Source: Planctomycetota bacterium (GTDB lineage: Bacteria; Planctomycetota; UBA1135). Taken from it: 64,000 nucleotides of DNA. Where the stretch lies: assembly GCA_021776795.1 (NCBI GenBank), contig JAJFFC010000020.1:124001-188000 (forward strand). The letters run 5' to 3'. The notes beneath the pieces are model-generated. The model did no database searches. It saw only the letters and a list, made by a program, of their open reading frames with translations, and was not told the DNA's origin. Shown piece by piece: positions 25,863 to 36,536 of this stretch. The translations under genes were made by a program, and so were the position numbers. Positions within the stretch are counted from its first letter, which is position 1. The number at the start of each line of letters is the position of its first letter.

Positions 25863-28800
25863 ATGCGTCTTCCCAAAACAATGTTCCTCATCGGCGGGCT
25901 CGCGGGCCTCGTCGTCGGCTGTGGAGCCTCTGGCTCCATCGTCTTGAACTCCAACGGTGACCCGGTCAACTCCGGCGGCTCCTTCATCGTCGAAGGATCC
26001 AACGTGCTCGATGGCACAGTTTGGCAGCTCAACCGCCCTATCCGCCTGACCTTCAATCACCGACTCGATGTTTCTAGCATCAACTTCGGTTCGATTCAGA
26101 TTCGGGCACTAGATCCGCAAGAAGTCACCGCACCGATTACCGGCACTTTCGAAATCGAAGCCGGTAGTGAAGGTCGCTCGGTTCTCTTCCGGCCAACTTG
26201 TCCGACCAATGACCTCTTGACGGATGGCGCATTCCGTCCAGGTGGTTATGAGTACGAAATCGTGCTGCCCACGCAGGGACAAAGTCCAACGGTCCTTCGC
26301 GACTCGGAAGGCCGTCCACTCGAGACTGGCTTGCAACGCACCTTCTCGACGCCCGCGCTGAGCCAACCGCAATTCCTCGATTTCGTGATTGGTCCTCCGG
26401 TGGCGACTTCCGTGACCTTCCCCACCGGTCTCAATACCTTTGCCGATCCTGACCCCTCGGTGACGATTGAGTTCAACCAGCCTATCGACGCGCGCAGCAC
26501 GAACCTCAACACCGACAACATCCAACTGCTCTTCGCCGACGACGAAGTCGGTACGGCAGGCGCGAATTCCTTCTCGGCAACGAACCGCGTACCTGGCGTC
26601 TTGATTCTGAAGGAGAACTGCACCGAAGCTGGTGCCGAAGTGGAGTTCCGCATTACCGGTGTCCTTCCGGTAAACCGCAAACTGCAGTTGCAAGCAACCA
26701 CGCAGTTCGCCGACATTGTGGGTCAACGCAATGTCGCCATGGTGGTCCTGGGCTCGACCACCACGCCAACCTTGGCTTCGATTTACAACGACAACACCTG
26801 GGTGGAAACCGACGAAACGGTCGATGAATTCCGCGAAGATTTCGACACCACGGATCGCCTTGACCTGACCACCGCCTTGCCGGTGCCTGCCGCCCAGATT
26901 GGCGACGGCTTCGTGGCAGCGGCCTTTGACTTCCCTGGTACCTTCACTTCCGAGGACAATGACCTATTCGTCGGCACCTCTGTGGAAGCAGAAGTCTTCA
27001 CCGACTCGCAATTCGTCTTTGTCGATTCGAATTCGCGGCAGCACACCTTGCTCAACGGCGTGCTTACGGTCAACGATCTGACGATTGAATCTGGCGCAAC
27101 CTTGCGCGGCCGTGGCACCAACCCCCTGGTGATTTATGCATCGGGAACGGTAACCATCAATGGCGAGATCAACGTTAGCGGGAACAACGCGGTGTGGCCA
27201 ACCTCACTCAACTCCCCGCAGTTCGTCGAAGGTGGCGCTGCTGGTGAATGTGGTGGTGGTCGCGGTGGCGACGCCTCCCAAATCGGCCTTGCCGAAACGT
27301 TGCGCGCAGAAAATGGCGACGGCGCCTTTAACGTTGAGTTCGCTGGCGGCCAAGGTGGCGAAGGCGGCTTCAACGGCGATGCCTCGACGACGGGAATCAT
27401 CGGTCTGAATGGCTCGATGGCGGCTGGCGGTGGCGGTGGCGGCTTCGCCCGCACCGAGAACGTCGCTGTGCTGTGGGATTCCTGGCCTCTGGGCAACGGT
27501 TGGCGGCCACAGAGCGTCGACAACTCTGGCCCTGACCACAAAATCTCCCGCCACACCATGGCGGTTGGTGCCAATGGAATCTTTGGCGCAGAAGATGGCC
27601 TGCGCGGCTCCGCGGTATTCCCGCCGAACTCGTTGCCAGGTGGATTCGATTCGCCTCCCTTCGGCATGGAAGATGTCATGCCTGAGTCGCAAGCTAGCGA
27701 TGCCTTTGGTAGTGGCACCAATGACCCCGACTATGACCCCGCGTGGACTTCCGGCGCTGAGCCTCCGTTTGACTTCGGTCACCCCACGGCAGGTCCCGAT
27801 GGTGGTGCAGCTGGTCCTTCGCCCTTCTCTCTCGACGGCGACACTCTCAACGACTTCTTTGGTGCTCGCGTCGCGGACGATGGCACCGTGGTCAGCGGAG
27901 AGCTGCTGGCACCATGGGCCGGATCAGGCGGTGGCGGCAGTGGTGACTCGATGTTGCTGGAGCGTTGGGACCGCGACGGCGATGGATTCGTCGACCCACT
28001 CGCGGACTTCTTCCCAGCAAATCCTTTCACCAAGACTACGTCTTCGGTGCAAGATGGTTGGGATACCTACCGCAAAGGTGCAGGTGGTGGCGGTGGCGGT
28101 GGCCAACTCCTCATCATGGCGATTGGCCCGATTGTGGTCGGCACCAACGGCACGATTAAGGCAAATGGCGGCGTCGGTTTCTCCGGTGAGTCCATGATTT
28201 ACGCCGACCAGGGCATTAGTGGTTCTGGTGGTGGTTCTGGTGGACACGTCATTCTCCAAACCGCAACCCATCTCGACCTAACCGCGATTGATCTCGGCAC
28301 CGCAGCTTCGGCAGCGCAGTTCCCCAACTTGACGGAGAACGAAGTCATCACCGCTTACGGTGGTCGTCGTGGCTGGGCCGGCCCGGAATACAGCAGTCCG
28401 ACCGACGGTAACGGCACCTACGCAATCGGACGTGGTGGTTCTGGTGGTAACGGTGTGATTCAGGTTCACGTGCCAAACCCAGAGTCCGACATCCTGTGGC
28501 ACCCGTCGTCTTCGGCCGGCATTTTGGATTACGTCGCCAACCGTCCAGAAGTGGCGCCGACCAAAACGGTGGAAGATGCTCTTGACCTCGTCTTTGCTCC
28601 TCGCGCCTACGCCTTGGTGCCCTTCTTCAGCTCGCAGTCCATGGTAGTCAGTGATTGGATTGACACCGGCTTGGCTGAGCTGCGCTTGGGCGACACCAAC
28701 AACTACCCGGACTATGCCAACACCATGCTTCGCCTAGCGGGCATCGCGAACGGAAGTGGTTTGGTACAGAAGAACGGCGATTCGGTTGCCAACCAAACCG

Positions 28801-29357
28801 CTTTGTTCACGGCCTCGACCGCCGATGCTACCTTCAGCTCTTACGAGCTGACGGTGCCTGCGGCATCGACCCACTTTGACGCCATGTTCCTGCGTTCGCC
28901 TGGCTTGTTGTTTGGCTACGACGTGTATCCGAACTCCAACGGCGCGGCTGGCTTCCAGATTGTGGGTGCAAGCTACAACCAAAGCGCCGACGTGATGACC
29001 ATCACCACCAGTGTTGCCGATAGCCCGATGTCCTTCGCGTTGGACAATAACAACCCGGTCTGGGCCATCCACCCGAAGTTCTTCCGAATCGATACCACCG
29101 GTCTCAAGAACAGCATGCCTAGTTCCACCGCCGTGCGTCTGGAGTTCCAGGCCGCCGATGAACTGGCACCTGGTACCAACCTGCCCGGACCCCCGGTACC
29201 AGGCGTGAACCAATGGACTTCCAACCTGGCCACCCTCAAGGGCAACCGCTTCATCCGCTATCGCGTGACCTTCGAAGCTGACGCACTTTCTGAGGGCATC
29301 GATCTCAGCAGCCCGCTGCCGATCCTGGACTACCTGAAGATTCCGTTCGTCTGGTAA
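25863..29357 (+). CDS. Giant lipoprotein with Ig-like and glycine-rich regions (paralog 1)
   Basis: A 1164-residue protein with a lipobox at VVGC, so it is lipid-anchored and exported. The N-terminal ~300 residues look like two SbsA-type Ig-like (Big_5) domains, each containing an Nx(Pro)I..TFN element: RPIRLTFNHRLD and VTIEFNQPIDARS. The middle (residues ~400-460) has a beta-helix-like segment (GNNAVWP, VTINGEINVSG), then several hundred residues broken by poly-Gly runs (AGGGGGGFA, GAGGGGGGGQLL). The C-terminal ~250 residues form another globular domain ending YLKIPFVW. Function unknown; the build suggests an envelope or extracellular-matrix protein. It has a near-colinear paralog immediately downstream and its own sigma-54-type promoter. 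Confidence 0.85.
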   Translation: MRLPKTMFLIGGLAGLVVGCGASGSIVLNSNGDPVNSGGSFIVEGSNVLDGTVWQLNRPIRLTFNHRLDVSSINFGSIQIRALDPQEVTAPITGTFEIEAGSEGRSVLFRPTCPTNDLLTDGAFRPGGYEYEIVLPTQGQSPTVLRDSEGRPLETGLQRTFSTPALSQPQFLDFVIGPPVATSVTFPTGLNTFADPDPSVTIEFNQPIDARSTNLNTDNIQLLFADDEVGTAGANSFSATNRVPGVLILKENCTEAGAEVEFRITGVLPVNRKLQLQATTQFADIVGQRNVAMVVLGSTTTPTLASIYNDNTWVETDETVDEFREDFDTTDRLDLTTALPVPAAQIGDGFVAAAFDFPGTFTSEDNDLFVGTSVEAEVFTDSQFVFVDSNSRQHTLLNGVLTVNDLTIESGATLRGRGTNPLVIYASGTVTINGEINVSGNNAVWPTSLNSPQFVEGGAAGECGGGRGGDASQIGLAETLRAENGDGAFNVEFAGGQGGEGGFNGDASTTGIIGLNGSMAAGGGGGGFARTENVAVLWDSWPLGNGWRPQSVDNSGPDHKISRHTMAVGANGIFGAEDGLRGSAVFPPNSLPGGFDSPPFGMEDVMPESQASDAFGSGTNDPDYDPAWTSGAEPPFDFGHPTAGPDGGAAGPSPFSLDGDTLNDFFGARVADDGTVVSGELLAPWAGSGGGGSGDSMLLERWDRDGDGFVDPLADFFPANPFTKTTSSVQDGWDTYRKGAGGGGGGGQLLIMAIGPIVVGTNGTIKANGGVGFSGESMIYADQGISGSGGGSGGHVILQTATHLDLTAIDLGTAASAAQFPNLTENEVITAYGGRRGWAGPEYSSPTDGNGTYAIGRGGSGGNGVIQVHVPNPESDILWHPSSSAGILDYVANRPEVAPTKTVEDALDLVFAPRAYALVPFFSSQSMVVSDWIDTGLAELRLGDTNNYPDYANTMLRLAGIANGSGLVQKNGDSVANQTALFTASTADATFSSYELTVPAASTHFDAMFLRSPGLLFGYDVYPNSNGAAGFQIVGASYNQSADVMTITTSVADSPMSFALDNNNPVWAIHPKFFRIDTTGLKNSMPSSTAVRLEFQAADELAPGTNLPGPPVPGVNQWTSNLATLKGNRFIRYRVTFEADALSEGIDLSSPLPILDYLKIPFVW

Positions 29358-29372
29358 ATCCAGCCCAAGTTT

Positions 29373-29411
29373 CGCCGGTCAGATACGCCTGAGGCGCATC
29401 TGAGACCGGCG
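29373..29411 (+). terminator. Large imperfect hairpin between the two giant lipoprotein genes
   Basis: CGCCGGTC (29373-29380) pairs with the segment ending GACCGGCG (29404-29411), with inner pairing of CGCC and GGCG around a short loop. It starts 16 nt after the first stop codon. There is no U-tract, so it may be a mRNA-end stabiliser rather than a classical terminator. It directly precedes the conserved AAATCGAACATCGG motif. Confidence 0.4.
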
Positions 29412-29420
29412 AACTGTGCC

Positions 29421-29434
29421 AAATCGAACATCGG
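29421..29434. promoter_or_regulatory. Conserved upstream motif, possible activator site (copy 2)
   Basis: Identical 14-mer AAATCGAACATCGG to the one at 25734-25747, ending 46 bp before the -24 GG of the second sigma-54-type promoter. Confidence 0.45.
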
Positions 29435-29479
29435 CACCCTCAGAGTGGCCTTAGCGGGCAGAAGAGGCGCGGTTGCCCC

Positions 29480-29494
29480 TGGCATGAGTCTTGC
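29480..29494 (+). promoter_or_regulatory. Sigma-54-type promoter of the second giant lipoprotein gene
   Basis: TGGCAT-GAGTC-TTGC, with GG at 29481-29482 and GC at 29493-29494, spacing exactly 10 nt. The predicted start near 29506 gives a ~40-nt leader containing a small hairpin (GTCCA 29515-29519 with TGGAC 29524-29528), at a place similar to the hairpin in the first gene's leader. Confidence 0.62.
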
Positions 29495-29545
29495 TAATGT
29501 CTTAAGTGAAGCTTGTCCAATTGTGGACCGCTCACTGCGACATTC

Positions 29546-32500
29546 ATGCGGCTGATCAACTCACTGTTTCTGTTCGGCGGACTGGCCGGACTCCTCGGCG
29601 CCTGTGGCTCTTCGGGTACATTTGTTCTCGATGCCAACGGCGATCCCGTCAATTCCGGCGGCTCCTTTATCGTCGAAGGCTCCAACGTGCTCGACGGCAC
29701 AGTTTGGCAGCTCAACAGGCCCATCCGGTTGACCTTTAACCACCGGATTGACCCCTCGAGCATCAACTTTGGCTCGATTCAGATTCGCCCTCTTGATATC
29801 CAGGATCTCGTCACCCCCATTACGGGTTCCTTTGAGATTGAAGCAGGTAGCCAAGGGCGTTCGGTGTTATTCCGCCCAACTTGTCCGACCAATGATCTGC
29901 TGACCGATGGCGCATTCCTTCCTGGTGGGTTCTCCTACGAAATCGTGCTGCCTACTCGCGGCCAAAGCCCAACGGTGCTGCGCGATTCGGAAGGGCGGCC
30001 GCTTGAGACTGGCTTGCAGCGCTCCTTCAGCACTCCCGCTCTTAGCCAGCCGCAATTCCTGGACTTTGTCATCGGCCCGCCGCTGGCGACCTCGGTGAGT
30101 TTCCCCAGTGGTCTCAACACCTTTGCCGACCCAGATCCTGCGGTCACCATCGTGTTTAACCAACCGATCGATGCGCGCAGTACCAACCTCAATACCGACA
30201 ACATTCAGTTGCTGTTTGCCGATGGGGAACTCGGCACGGCGGGGGAGAATAGTTTCACCGCCACGAACCGAGTTCCTGGCGTGTTGATTCTTAAGGAGAA
30301 CTGCAACGAAGATGGCGCAGAAGTGGAGTTTCGCATTACGGGTGTCCTGCCAGTGAATCGCAATCTGCAGCTGCAGGCCACCACCCAGTTCGCCGATATC
30401 GTCGGCCAACGCAACGTGGCTACGTTGGTCTTAGGTGCCACCAGCACCCCTACTCTGGCCGCTCTCTACAACGACCCCACTTGGGTCGAAACCGACGAAA
30501 CGGTCGACGAGTTCCGTGAAGATTTTGACAATACTAATCGTCTCGATTTGACCATGGCGCTGCCTGTGCCAGCGGCCCAAATCGGCGATGGCTTCGTCGC
30601 GGCAGCCTTCGATTTCCCTGGTAGCTTTACCTCGGAAGACAATGACTTCTTCCTCAGCACCTCGAGCAATGAAGAGGTGTTCACCGATTCACAGTTTGTG
30701 TTTGTGGACTCTAACTCGCGCCAACACACCTTGTTGAATGGCGTGCTAACGGTCAATGACCTGACGATTGAATCAGGTGCTTCCCTGCGCGGACGCGGCA
30801 GTAATCCCTTGGTGATCTATGCCTCCGGCACGGTGACCATCCATGGCGAGATTAATGTCAGTGGCAACAACGCGGTTTGGCCAACCTCATTGAACTCCCC
30901 GCAGTTCGTCGAAGGTGGTGCCTCCGGTGAGTGCGGTGGTGGTCGCGGCGGCGACGCTTCGCAAATCGGCAATGCCGAAACTTTGCGCGCAGAAAATGGC
31001 GACGGCGCCTTTGGCGTTGAGTTTGCCGGTGGCCAAGGCGGAGAAGGTGGATTCAACGGTGATTCCAGTACCACCGGCCGCCTCGGACTCAATGGATCCA
31101 TGGTTGGCGGCGGCGGCGGCGGATTTGCCCTCACCGAAAATATTTCCGTGCTCTGGGATTCCTGGCCGCTGGGCAACGGCTGGCGCCCCATTAGCCAGGA
31201 CAACTCCGGGCCTGACCACAAGATTTCTCGCCACACTCAGGCTGTTGGTGCCAATGGCATCTTCGGAGCGGAAAATGGCTTGCGTGGCTCGGCAGTATTC
31301 CCTGGTGGCGGTGGCAGCTTGCCTTCGGGCTTTGATTCGCCACCCTTCGGCATGGAAGATGTCATGCCCGAATCTCAGGCTGTCGATGCGATTGGTTCCG
31401 GACTTAACGACCCGGATTATGACCCAGCATGGACTGTAGGCGCCGAACCGCCCTTCGACTTTGGTCACCCCACGGCCGGCCCCGATGGCGGCGCCGCGGG
31501 ACCCTCTCCCTTCTCCCTGGATGGCGACACTCTGAATGACTTCTACGGTGCTCGCGTCGCCGATGATGGCACTGTGGTCAACGGTGAACTGCTGGCTCCT
31601 TATGCTGGCTCTGGCGGCGGCGGCAGTGGAGATTCGATGTTGCTCGAGCGCTGGAACCGCGATGGCGTCGGCGGCGATGACCCGCTTGCCGATTTCTTCC
31701 CGGCCAACCCATTCACCAAAACGACTTCTTCGGTGCAAGACGGATGGGATACCTACCGCAAGGGCGCCGGCGGAGGTGGCGGCGGTGGCCAGCTCATGAT
31801 TATGGCCATTGGCCCGATTGTGATTGGCACCAACGGCACCTTGAAGGCCAATGGTGGCATCGGCTTCTCGGGCGAGTCGATGATCAACTCGGACCAGGGA
31901 ATCAGTGGTTCTGGTGGAGGTTCGGGTGGACACATTATCCTGCAAACCTCGACTCGTTTAGATTTGACCGCCATCAACATTGGCACCGCAGCCTCGGCGG
32001 GGCAGTTCGGAAACCTCACCGAGAACGAAGTCATCACGGCCTATGGCGGTCGTCGTGGCTGGGCCGGTTCTGAGTACACCTCGCCCTCAGACGGCAATGG
32101 CACTTACGCCATTGGTCGCGGTGGCTCTGGTGGCAATGGCGTAATCCAGGTTCACGTGCCGAATCCGATTACGGATATCGCGTGGCACCCTTCCGCCGCC
32201 CCAGGCATTGCCGATTTCATCGACGTACGTCCCGAGGTCGCCCCGACCCGCGCCGTCGAAGATGCACTCGACCTGGTCTTCGCCCCTCGGGCTTATGCCT
32301 TGGTACCCTTCTTCAGTTCGCAATCCATGATCGTGAGCGAGTGGATTGATACTGGTCTGGCAGAACTGCGTTTGGGTGACCCCAACAACTACCCAGACTA
32401 CGCCAACAATATGCTGCGCTTGGCGGGCATTTCCAACGGCAGTGGTTTGGTGCAGAAATCTGGACAGTCGGTCGCGCCGCAAACCGAACTCTTCACCGCA

Positions 32501-33043
32501 TCTACCGGCGATGCCACCTTCTCCTCTTATGAGTTGACGGTGCCGAGTGCTTCGGATTACTTCGATGCGCTATACCTGCGCTCGCCTGGCCTGCTATTCG
32601 GCTACGACGTCTATCCCAACTCGAATGGTTCAGCTGGTTTCCAAATTGTCGATGCCAGCTACAGTCGCTCGGCCGACACCATGACCATCATGACGAAGGT
32701 TGCGGACAGCCCGATGACGTTCGCCTTGGATATCAACAATCAGGTGTGGTCGATTCGTCCTAAGTTCTTCCGCGTCGATACCACCGGACTCAAGGACAGT
32801 CTTCCCGATTCCACTGCAGTGCGTCTGGAGTTCCAGGCCGCCGATGAGTTGGCACCTGGAACCAATACGCCAGGCGCTCCGGTGCCAGGCGTGAATGAAT
32901 GGACGTCGAACCTAGCGTCCCTGAAGGGCAACCGCTTCATCCGCTACCGCGTCACCTTCGAGGCCGACGCGTTGTCCGAAGGCATCGACCTCAGCAGTCC
33001 CTTGCCTGGCTTGGATTACCTAAAGCTGCCGTTCATTTGGTAG
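29546..33043 (+). CDS. Giant lipoprotein with Ig-like and glycine-rich regions (paralog 2)
   Basis: A 1165-residue protein, almost colinear with the upstream gene: same lipobox region (GLLGAC), same two Ig-like domains, same glycine-rich centre and same end (YLKLPFIW). By eye the proteins share well over 80% of residues while the DNA differs mostly at third codon positions, so this is an old duplication kept under selection. The only notable length difference is a GGGGSLPSG-type insertion near residue 590. I start it at ATG 29546, directly before the signal peptide, rather than the frame's earlier TTG/ATG-less extension. It has its own sigma-54-type promoter. Function unknown. Confidence 0.85.
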   Translation: MRLINSLFLFGGLAGLLGACGSSGTFVLDANGDPVNSGGSFIVEGSNVLDGTVWQLNRPIRLTFNHRIDPSSINFGSIQIRPLDIQDLVTPITGSFEIEAGSQGRSVLFRPTCPTNDLLTDGAFLPGGFSYEIVLPTRGQSPTVLRDSEGRPLETGLQRSFSTPALSQPQFLDFVIGPPLATSVSFPSGLNTFADPDPAVTIVFNQPIDARSTNLNTDNIQLLFADGELGTAGENSFTATNRVPGVLILKENCNEDGAEVEFRITGVLPVNRNLQLQATTQFADIVGQRNVATLVLGATSTPTLAALYNDPTWVETDETVDEFREDFDNTNRLDLTMALPVPAAQIGDGFVAAAFDFPGSFTSEDNDFFLSTSSNEEVFTDSQFVFVDSNSRQHTLLNGVLTVNDLTIESGASLRGRGSNPLVIYASGTVTIHGEINVSGNNAVWPTSLNSPQFVEGGASGECGGGRGGDASQIGNAETLRAENGDGAFGVEFAGGQGGEGGFNGDSSTTGRLGLNGSMVGGGGGGFALTENISVLWDSWPLGNGWRPISQDNSGPDHKISRHTQAVGANGIFGAENGLRGSAVFPGGGGSLPSGFDSPPFGMEDVMPESQAVDAIGSGLNDPDYDPAWTVGAEPPFDFGHPTAGPDGGAAGPSPFSLDGDTLNDFYGARVADDGTVVNGELLAPYAGSGGGGSGDSMLLERWNRDGVGGDDPLADFFPANPFTKTTSSVQDGWDTYRKGAGGGGGGGQLMIMAIGPIVIGTNGTLKANGGIGFSGESMINSDQGISGSGGGSGGHIILQTSTRLDLTAINIGTAASAGQFGNLTENEVITAYGGRRGWAGSEYTSPSDGNGTYAIGRGGSGGNGVIQVHVPNPITDIAWHPSAAPGIADFIDVRPEVAPTRAVEDALDLVFAPRAYALVPFFSSQSMIVSEWIDTGLAELRLGDPNNYPDYANNMLRLAGISNGSGLVQKSGQSVAPQTELFTASTGDATFSSYELTVPSASDYFDALYLRSPGLLFGYDVYPNSNGSAGFQIVDASYSRSADTMTIMTKVADSPMTFALDINNQVWSIRPKFFRVDTTGLKDSLPDSTAVRLEFQAADELAPGTNTPGAPVPGVNEWTSNLASLKGNRFIRYRVTFEADALSEGIDLSSPLPGLDYLKLPFIW

Positions 33044-33061
33044 CCGAATTCAGCCAGATCC

Positions 33062-36000
33062 TTACATGTTGCGGCGGTACTGACCGCCGACCTCATAAAG
33101 GGTCTGGCTGATTTGTCCTAAGGTGCAGACCTTGACCGCTTCCATCAGTGCGGCGAAGACGTTGGCGTTTTCGAGGGCCGCCTTACGCAAGGCCATCAGG
33201 GCTTGCTCGGCGTCGGCGCGGTGGAGATCGTGCAGGTGAGCCACTTGGTGGACCTGGTCAATCTTCTCCTGCTCCGAAGCGCGGATGAGTTCCACCTCCA
33301 CCACTTCGCCGGCTTTGGCGTTGGGGTCCATGAAGGTGTTGACGCCAACAATTGGTAACTCGCCGGAGTGCTTACGCATTTCGTAATGCATGCTCTCCTC
33401 CTGGATCTTGCCGCGTTGATACATCGTTTCCATCGCGCCAAGGACGCCACCGCGATCGGCCAAGCGCCGGAATTCGGTGAGCACCGCTTCTTCGACCAAG
33501 TCCGTCAGTTCGTCAATCAGGAATGAACCCTGGAGTGGGTTCTCGTTCTTGGCTGCGCCAAGTTCGCGGTTGATGATGAGTTGAATCGCTAAGGCACGGC
33601 GTACCGACTCTTCGGTCGGCGTGGTGATGGCCTCATCGTAGGCATTGGTGTGCAAACTTTGACAGTTGTCGTAGATTGCATACAAGGCCTGCAGGGTGGT
33701 GCGAATGTCATTGAAGTCGATCTCCTGCGCATGCAAGGAGCGGCCACTGGTTTGAATGTGGTATTTCAACTTCTGCGAGCGATCGCCGGCGCCATAGAGC
33801 TCCTTCATCGCGACGGCCCAAATCCGCCGTGCCACACGACCAATGACCGCATACTCTGCGTCGAGGCCATTAGAGAAGAAGAAAGACAGGTTCGGCGCGA
33901 AATCGTCGATGTTCATGCCGCGTGCGCGGTAGTACTCAGCGAAGGTGAAGCCGTTGGCAAGCGTGAAGGCAAGCTGCGTGATTGGGTTAGCGCCGGCTTC
34001 GGCAATGTGATAGCCAGAGATGGACACCGAGTAGAAGTTGCGGACCTCTTGATCGACAAAGTACTGCTGAATGTCACCCATCATCTTCAACGCAAACTCG
34101 GTCGAGAAGATGCAAGTGTTCTGGGCCTGATCTTCTTTCAGAATGTCGGCTTGCACCGTGCCGCGCACGGCCTTGAGGGTGGCTTCCTTAATCTCGGCAT
34201 ACTCTTCAGCGGGGAGTAAACGATCGCCACTCACGCCAAGTAAACCGAGGCCGAATCCGTCGTGACCAGCAGGAAGGTCCGCGCGGTAGGCAGGCTGCTT
34301 GCCCTGGCAGAGTTCGTCGATCGTGCTCTGTGCTTGCTCCCAGCGACCGGTCTCCTTAAGCCGGCGCTCCACCTGTTGATCAATCGCCGTGTTGAGGAAG
34401 AAGGCCAGCATCATGGGCGCCGGGCCATTGATGGTCATCGACACCGAGGTGGTCGGCGCACACAGGTCGAATCCGGAGTAAAGGCGCTTGGCGTCATCTA
34501 GGGAACAGATAGACACACCAGAGTTGCCCACCTTGCCGCGAATGTCAGGACGCTCAGCAGGGTCTTCGCCATAAAGCGTGACCGAATCAAAGGCCGTACT
34601 CAATCGTGCGGCTGGTTGGCCGGCCGAGACATAGTGAAAGCGGCGGTTGGTGCGTTCTGCCGTACCTTCGCCAGCAAACATGCGCGTCGGATCTTCGCCG
34701 GTGCGCTTGAATGGGAACACACCCGAAGTGTAGGGGTAGTGGCCCGGAAGGTTTTCGCGGCCAAACCAGCTGGCGAGGTCTTCCCAGGAGTTGGTGCGGG
34801 GAAGCGCAACCTTAGGCACGCGGTTGCCGGACAGGGTTTCCTGTTGCGCCGGAACACGCAACTCTTTTCCGCGCACGTGGTAAATGAAGTCATCGGCGGC
34901 GTAGGCGGCCTTGGTTTGAGGCCAAGCCGCGATTTGCTCACGTAACTTCCTGTCTAGTTCACGAACCACTTCGTGGTAGCGCTGGCGTAGCAACAACACG
35001 GTGGGGTCGGCGTTTGTATCGACGAGGGCGTCGACGGAGTAATCTAGGTCGAGCGCGGGTACTTCTTCGCCAAACTCGGCTAAGGTTTTGGCAAGCGCTT
35101 GGGCGCGGCCAGACAAAGTCGCCTGCGATTCATGACGACGGTGGTGTTGCTCCAGCGTGTCGGCAATCTCAGCCAAGTAACGCGCACGCTCGGCGGGAAC
35201 CACCACAGGCACTTCATTGCGGCGTTCTGGCATATCACCGGCATCCCAGTTGCGCTCTCCGCGCTGGTTGAGCTTCTGCATTAGCCATTGGAACAAGCGG
35301 TCGACGCCTGGGTCACCAAAGCGACTTGCCGCGGTCAGGAACACCGGCATGTCTTCCAGTGCTTGCTCGAACAAGTTGTGGTTGCGTTGGAAGGTCTTGG
35401 CGACATCGCGCTGCGCATCTTCGGCGCCACGCTTATCGGCTTTGTTCAAGACCACGCCGGCGGCAAAGTCGAGCATGTCAATCTTCTCAAGCTGCGTAGG
35501 TGCGCCAAACTCTGGGGTCATGACATACAATGGCAGGTCGACTAAATCGCTCACTGCGGAATCGCTTTGGCCGATGCCCGCGGTTTCTAGCAGCACCAAG
35601 TCATAGCCTGCAGCCTGCAGCAACAGCAAGGAATCTTGAACCGACTCACTGGTGGCCAAGTTGGCGCGCCGCGTGGCCATAGAGCGCATGTACACGCGTG
35701 GCCCGCGCGCAGCATTCATGCGAATGCGGTCACCGAGGAGGGCGCCGCCGGTGCGGCGGCGGCTAGGGTCCACGGAAAGAATGGCAATGGTGCGGTCGGG
35801 AAAGCGATCGAGATAGCGGCGGATCAGTTCATCGGTCAACGAAGACTTCCCTGCACCACCTGTTCCCGTGATGCCCACGAGTGGTGCTGGCGTTTCCGGC
35901 AATCGTTGGCGCAAGGCTTGGCGGAAATCCTCCAAGCGTGATTTTTGCTGTGCGCGTTCCTCGTCACTTTCGACCTCATCATGCTGCGCCTCAAGCAGGG

Positions 36001-36535
36001 AAATGGCTTTGGCCACTTGCGGGGTGTGATGAGAGTCCAACTCCGCGGGCATGTTCTCCTCCGCCGTAACTGTGGCGAAATCAGCACGTTCCATCATGTC
36101 TCGGATCATGCCGACCAGGCCCATCATGCGGCCATCTTCCACCGAATACAGGCGATCAACACCGGCGTCGTGCAACTGCTTAATTTCGGCATCGGTCATG
36201 GTGCCGCCACCGCCGCCAAAAACTTTGATGTGGGAACAGCCTCGTTCACGCAACAAGTCCACCATGTAGGTGAAGAACTCGACATGGCCGCCTTGGTAGG
36301 AACTAATGGCGATGCCCTGTGCATCTTCTTCAATTGCTGCTTCGACAATCTCTTCCACGGAACGGTTGTGGCCAAGGTGCACCACTTCGGCGCCCTCTTG
36401 TTGCAAGATGCGGCGCATGATGTTGATGGCAGCATCATGACCATCGAATAAGGAAGCTGCCGTGACGAAGCGTAACTTGTGCTGCGTGCTCCAAGTGGCG
36501 GGGGAGGGGGAATCGGTGGCGGTGTGGGTAGCCAT
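33062..36535 (-). CDS. icmF: Fused isobutyryl-CoA mutase (IcmF), B12-dependent
   Basis: A 1157-residue three-part enzyme. Residues ~20-150 are the cobalamin-binding domain ([13 protein letters not shown] holds the Asp and His of the B12 loop). Residues ~215-420 are the MeaB-like GTPase chaperone with P-loop GTGGAGKSS and LNKADKR. The rest is the TIM-barrel mutase; [15 protein letters not shown] has the Phe-type substrate pocket of IcmF rather than the Tyr of methylmalonyl-CoA mutase. It isomerises isobutyryl-CoA and n-butyryl-CoA, and some members also act on isovaleryl-CoA. It starts 1 bp after a MerR regulator gene, which probably controls it. Confidence 0.92.
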   Translation of the reverse strand: MATHTATDSPSPATWSTQHKLRFVTAASLFDGHDAAINIMRRILQQEGAEVVHLGHNRSVEEIVEAAIEEDAQGIAISSYQGGHVEFFTYMVDLLRERGCSHIKVFGGGGGTMTDAEIKQLHDAGVDRLYSVEDGRMMGLVGMIRDMMERADFATVTAEENMPAELDSHHTPQVAKAISLLEAQHDEVESDEERAQQKSRLEDFRQALRQRLPETPAPLVGITGTGGAGKSSLTDELIRRYLDRFPDRTIAILSVDPSRRRTGGALLGDRIRMNAARGPRVYMRSMATRRANLATSESVQDSLLLLQAAGYDLVLLETAGIGQSDSAVSDLVDLPLYVMTPEFGAPTQLEKIDMLDFAAGVVLNKADKRGAEDAQRDVAKTFQRNHNLFEQALEDMPVFLTAASRFGDPGVDRLFQWLMQKLNQRGERNWDAGDMPERRNEVPVVVPAERARYLAEIADTLEQHHRRHESQATLSGRAQALAKTLAEFGEEVPALDLDYSVDALVDTNADPTVLLLRQRYHEVVRELDRKLREQIAAWPQTKAAYAADDFIYHVRGKELRVPAQQETLSGNRVPKVALPRTNSWEDLASWFGRENLPGHYPYTSGVFPFKRTGEDPTRMFAGEGTAERTNRRFHYVSAGQPAARLSTAFDSVTLYGEDPAERPDIRGKVGNSGVSICSLDDAKRLYSGFDLCAPTTSVSMTINGPAPMMLAFFLNTAIDQQVERRLKETGRWEQAQSTIDELCQGKQPAYRADLPAGHDGFGLGLLGVSGDRLLPAEEYAEIKEATLKAVRGTVQADILKEDQAQNTCIFSTEFALKMMGDIQQYFVDQEVRNFYSVSISGYHIAEAGANPITQLAFTLANGFTFAEYYRARGMNIDDFAPNLSFFFSNGLDAEYAVIGRVARRIWAVAMKELYGAGDRSQKLKYHIQTSGRSLHAQEIDFNDIRTTLQALYAIYDNCQSLHTNAYDEAITTPTEESVRRALAIQLIINRELGAAKNENPLQGSFLIDELTDLVEEAVLTEFRRLADRGGVLGAMETMYQRGKIQEESMHYEMRKHSGELPIVGVNTFMDPNAKAGEVVEVELIRASEQEKIDQVHQVAHLHDLHRADAEQALMALRKAALENANVFAALMEAVKVCTLGQISQTLYEVGGQYRRNM

Positions 36536-36536
36536 T

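Noticed and set aside
30887..31945. Open frame of 352 codons on the minus strand
   Set aside because: It mirrors the glycine-rich coding region of the second giant lipoprotein; its paralog region has similar antisense frames and no initiation signals.
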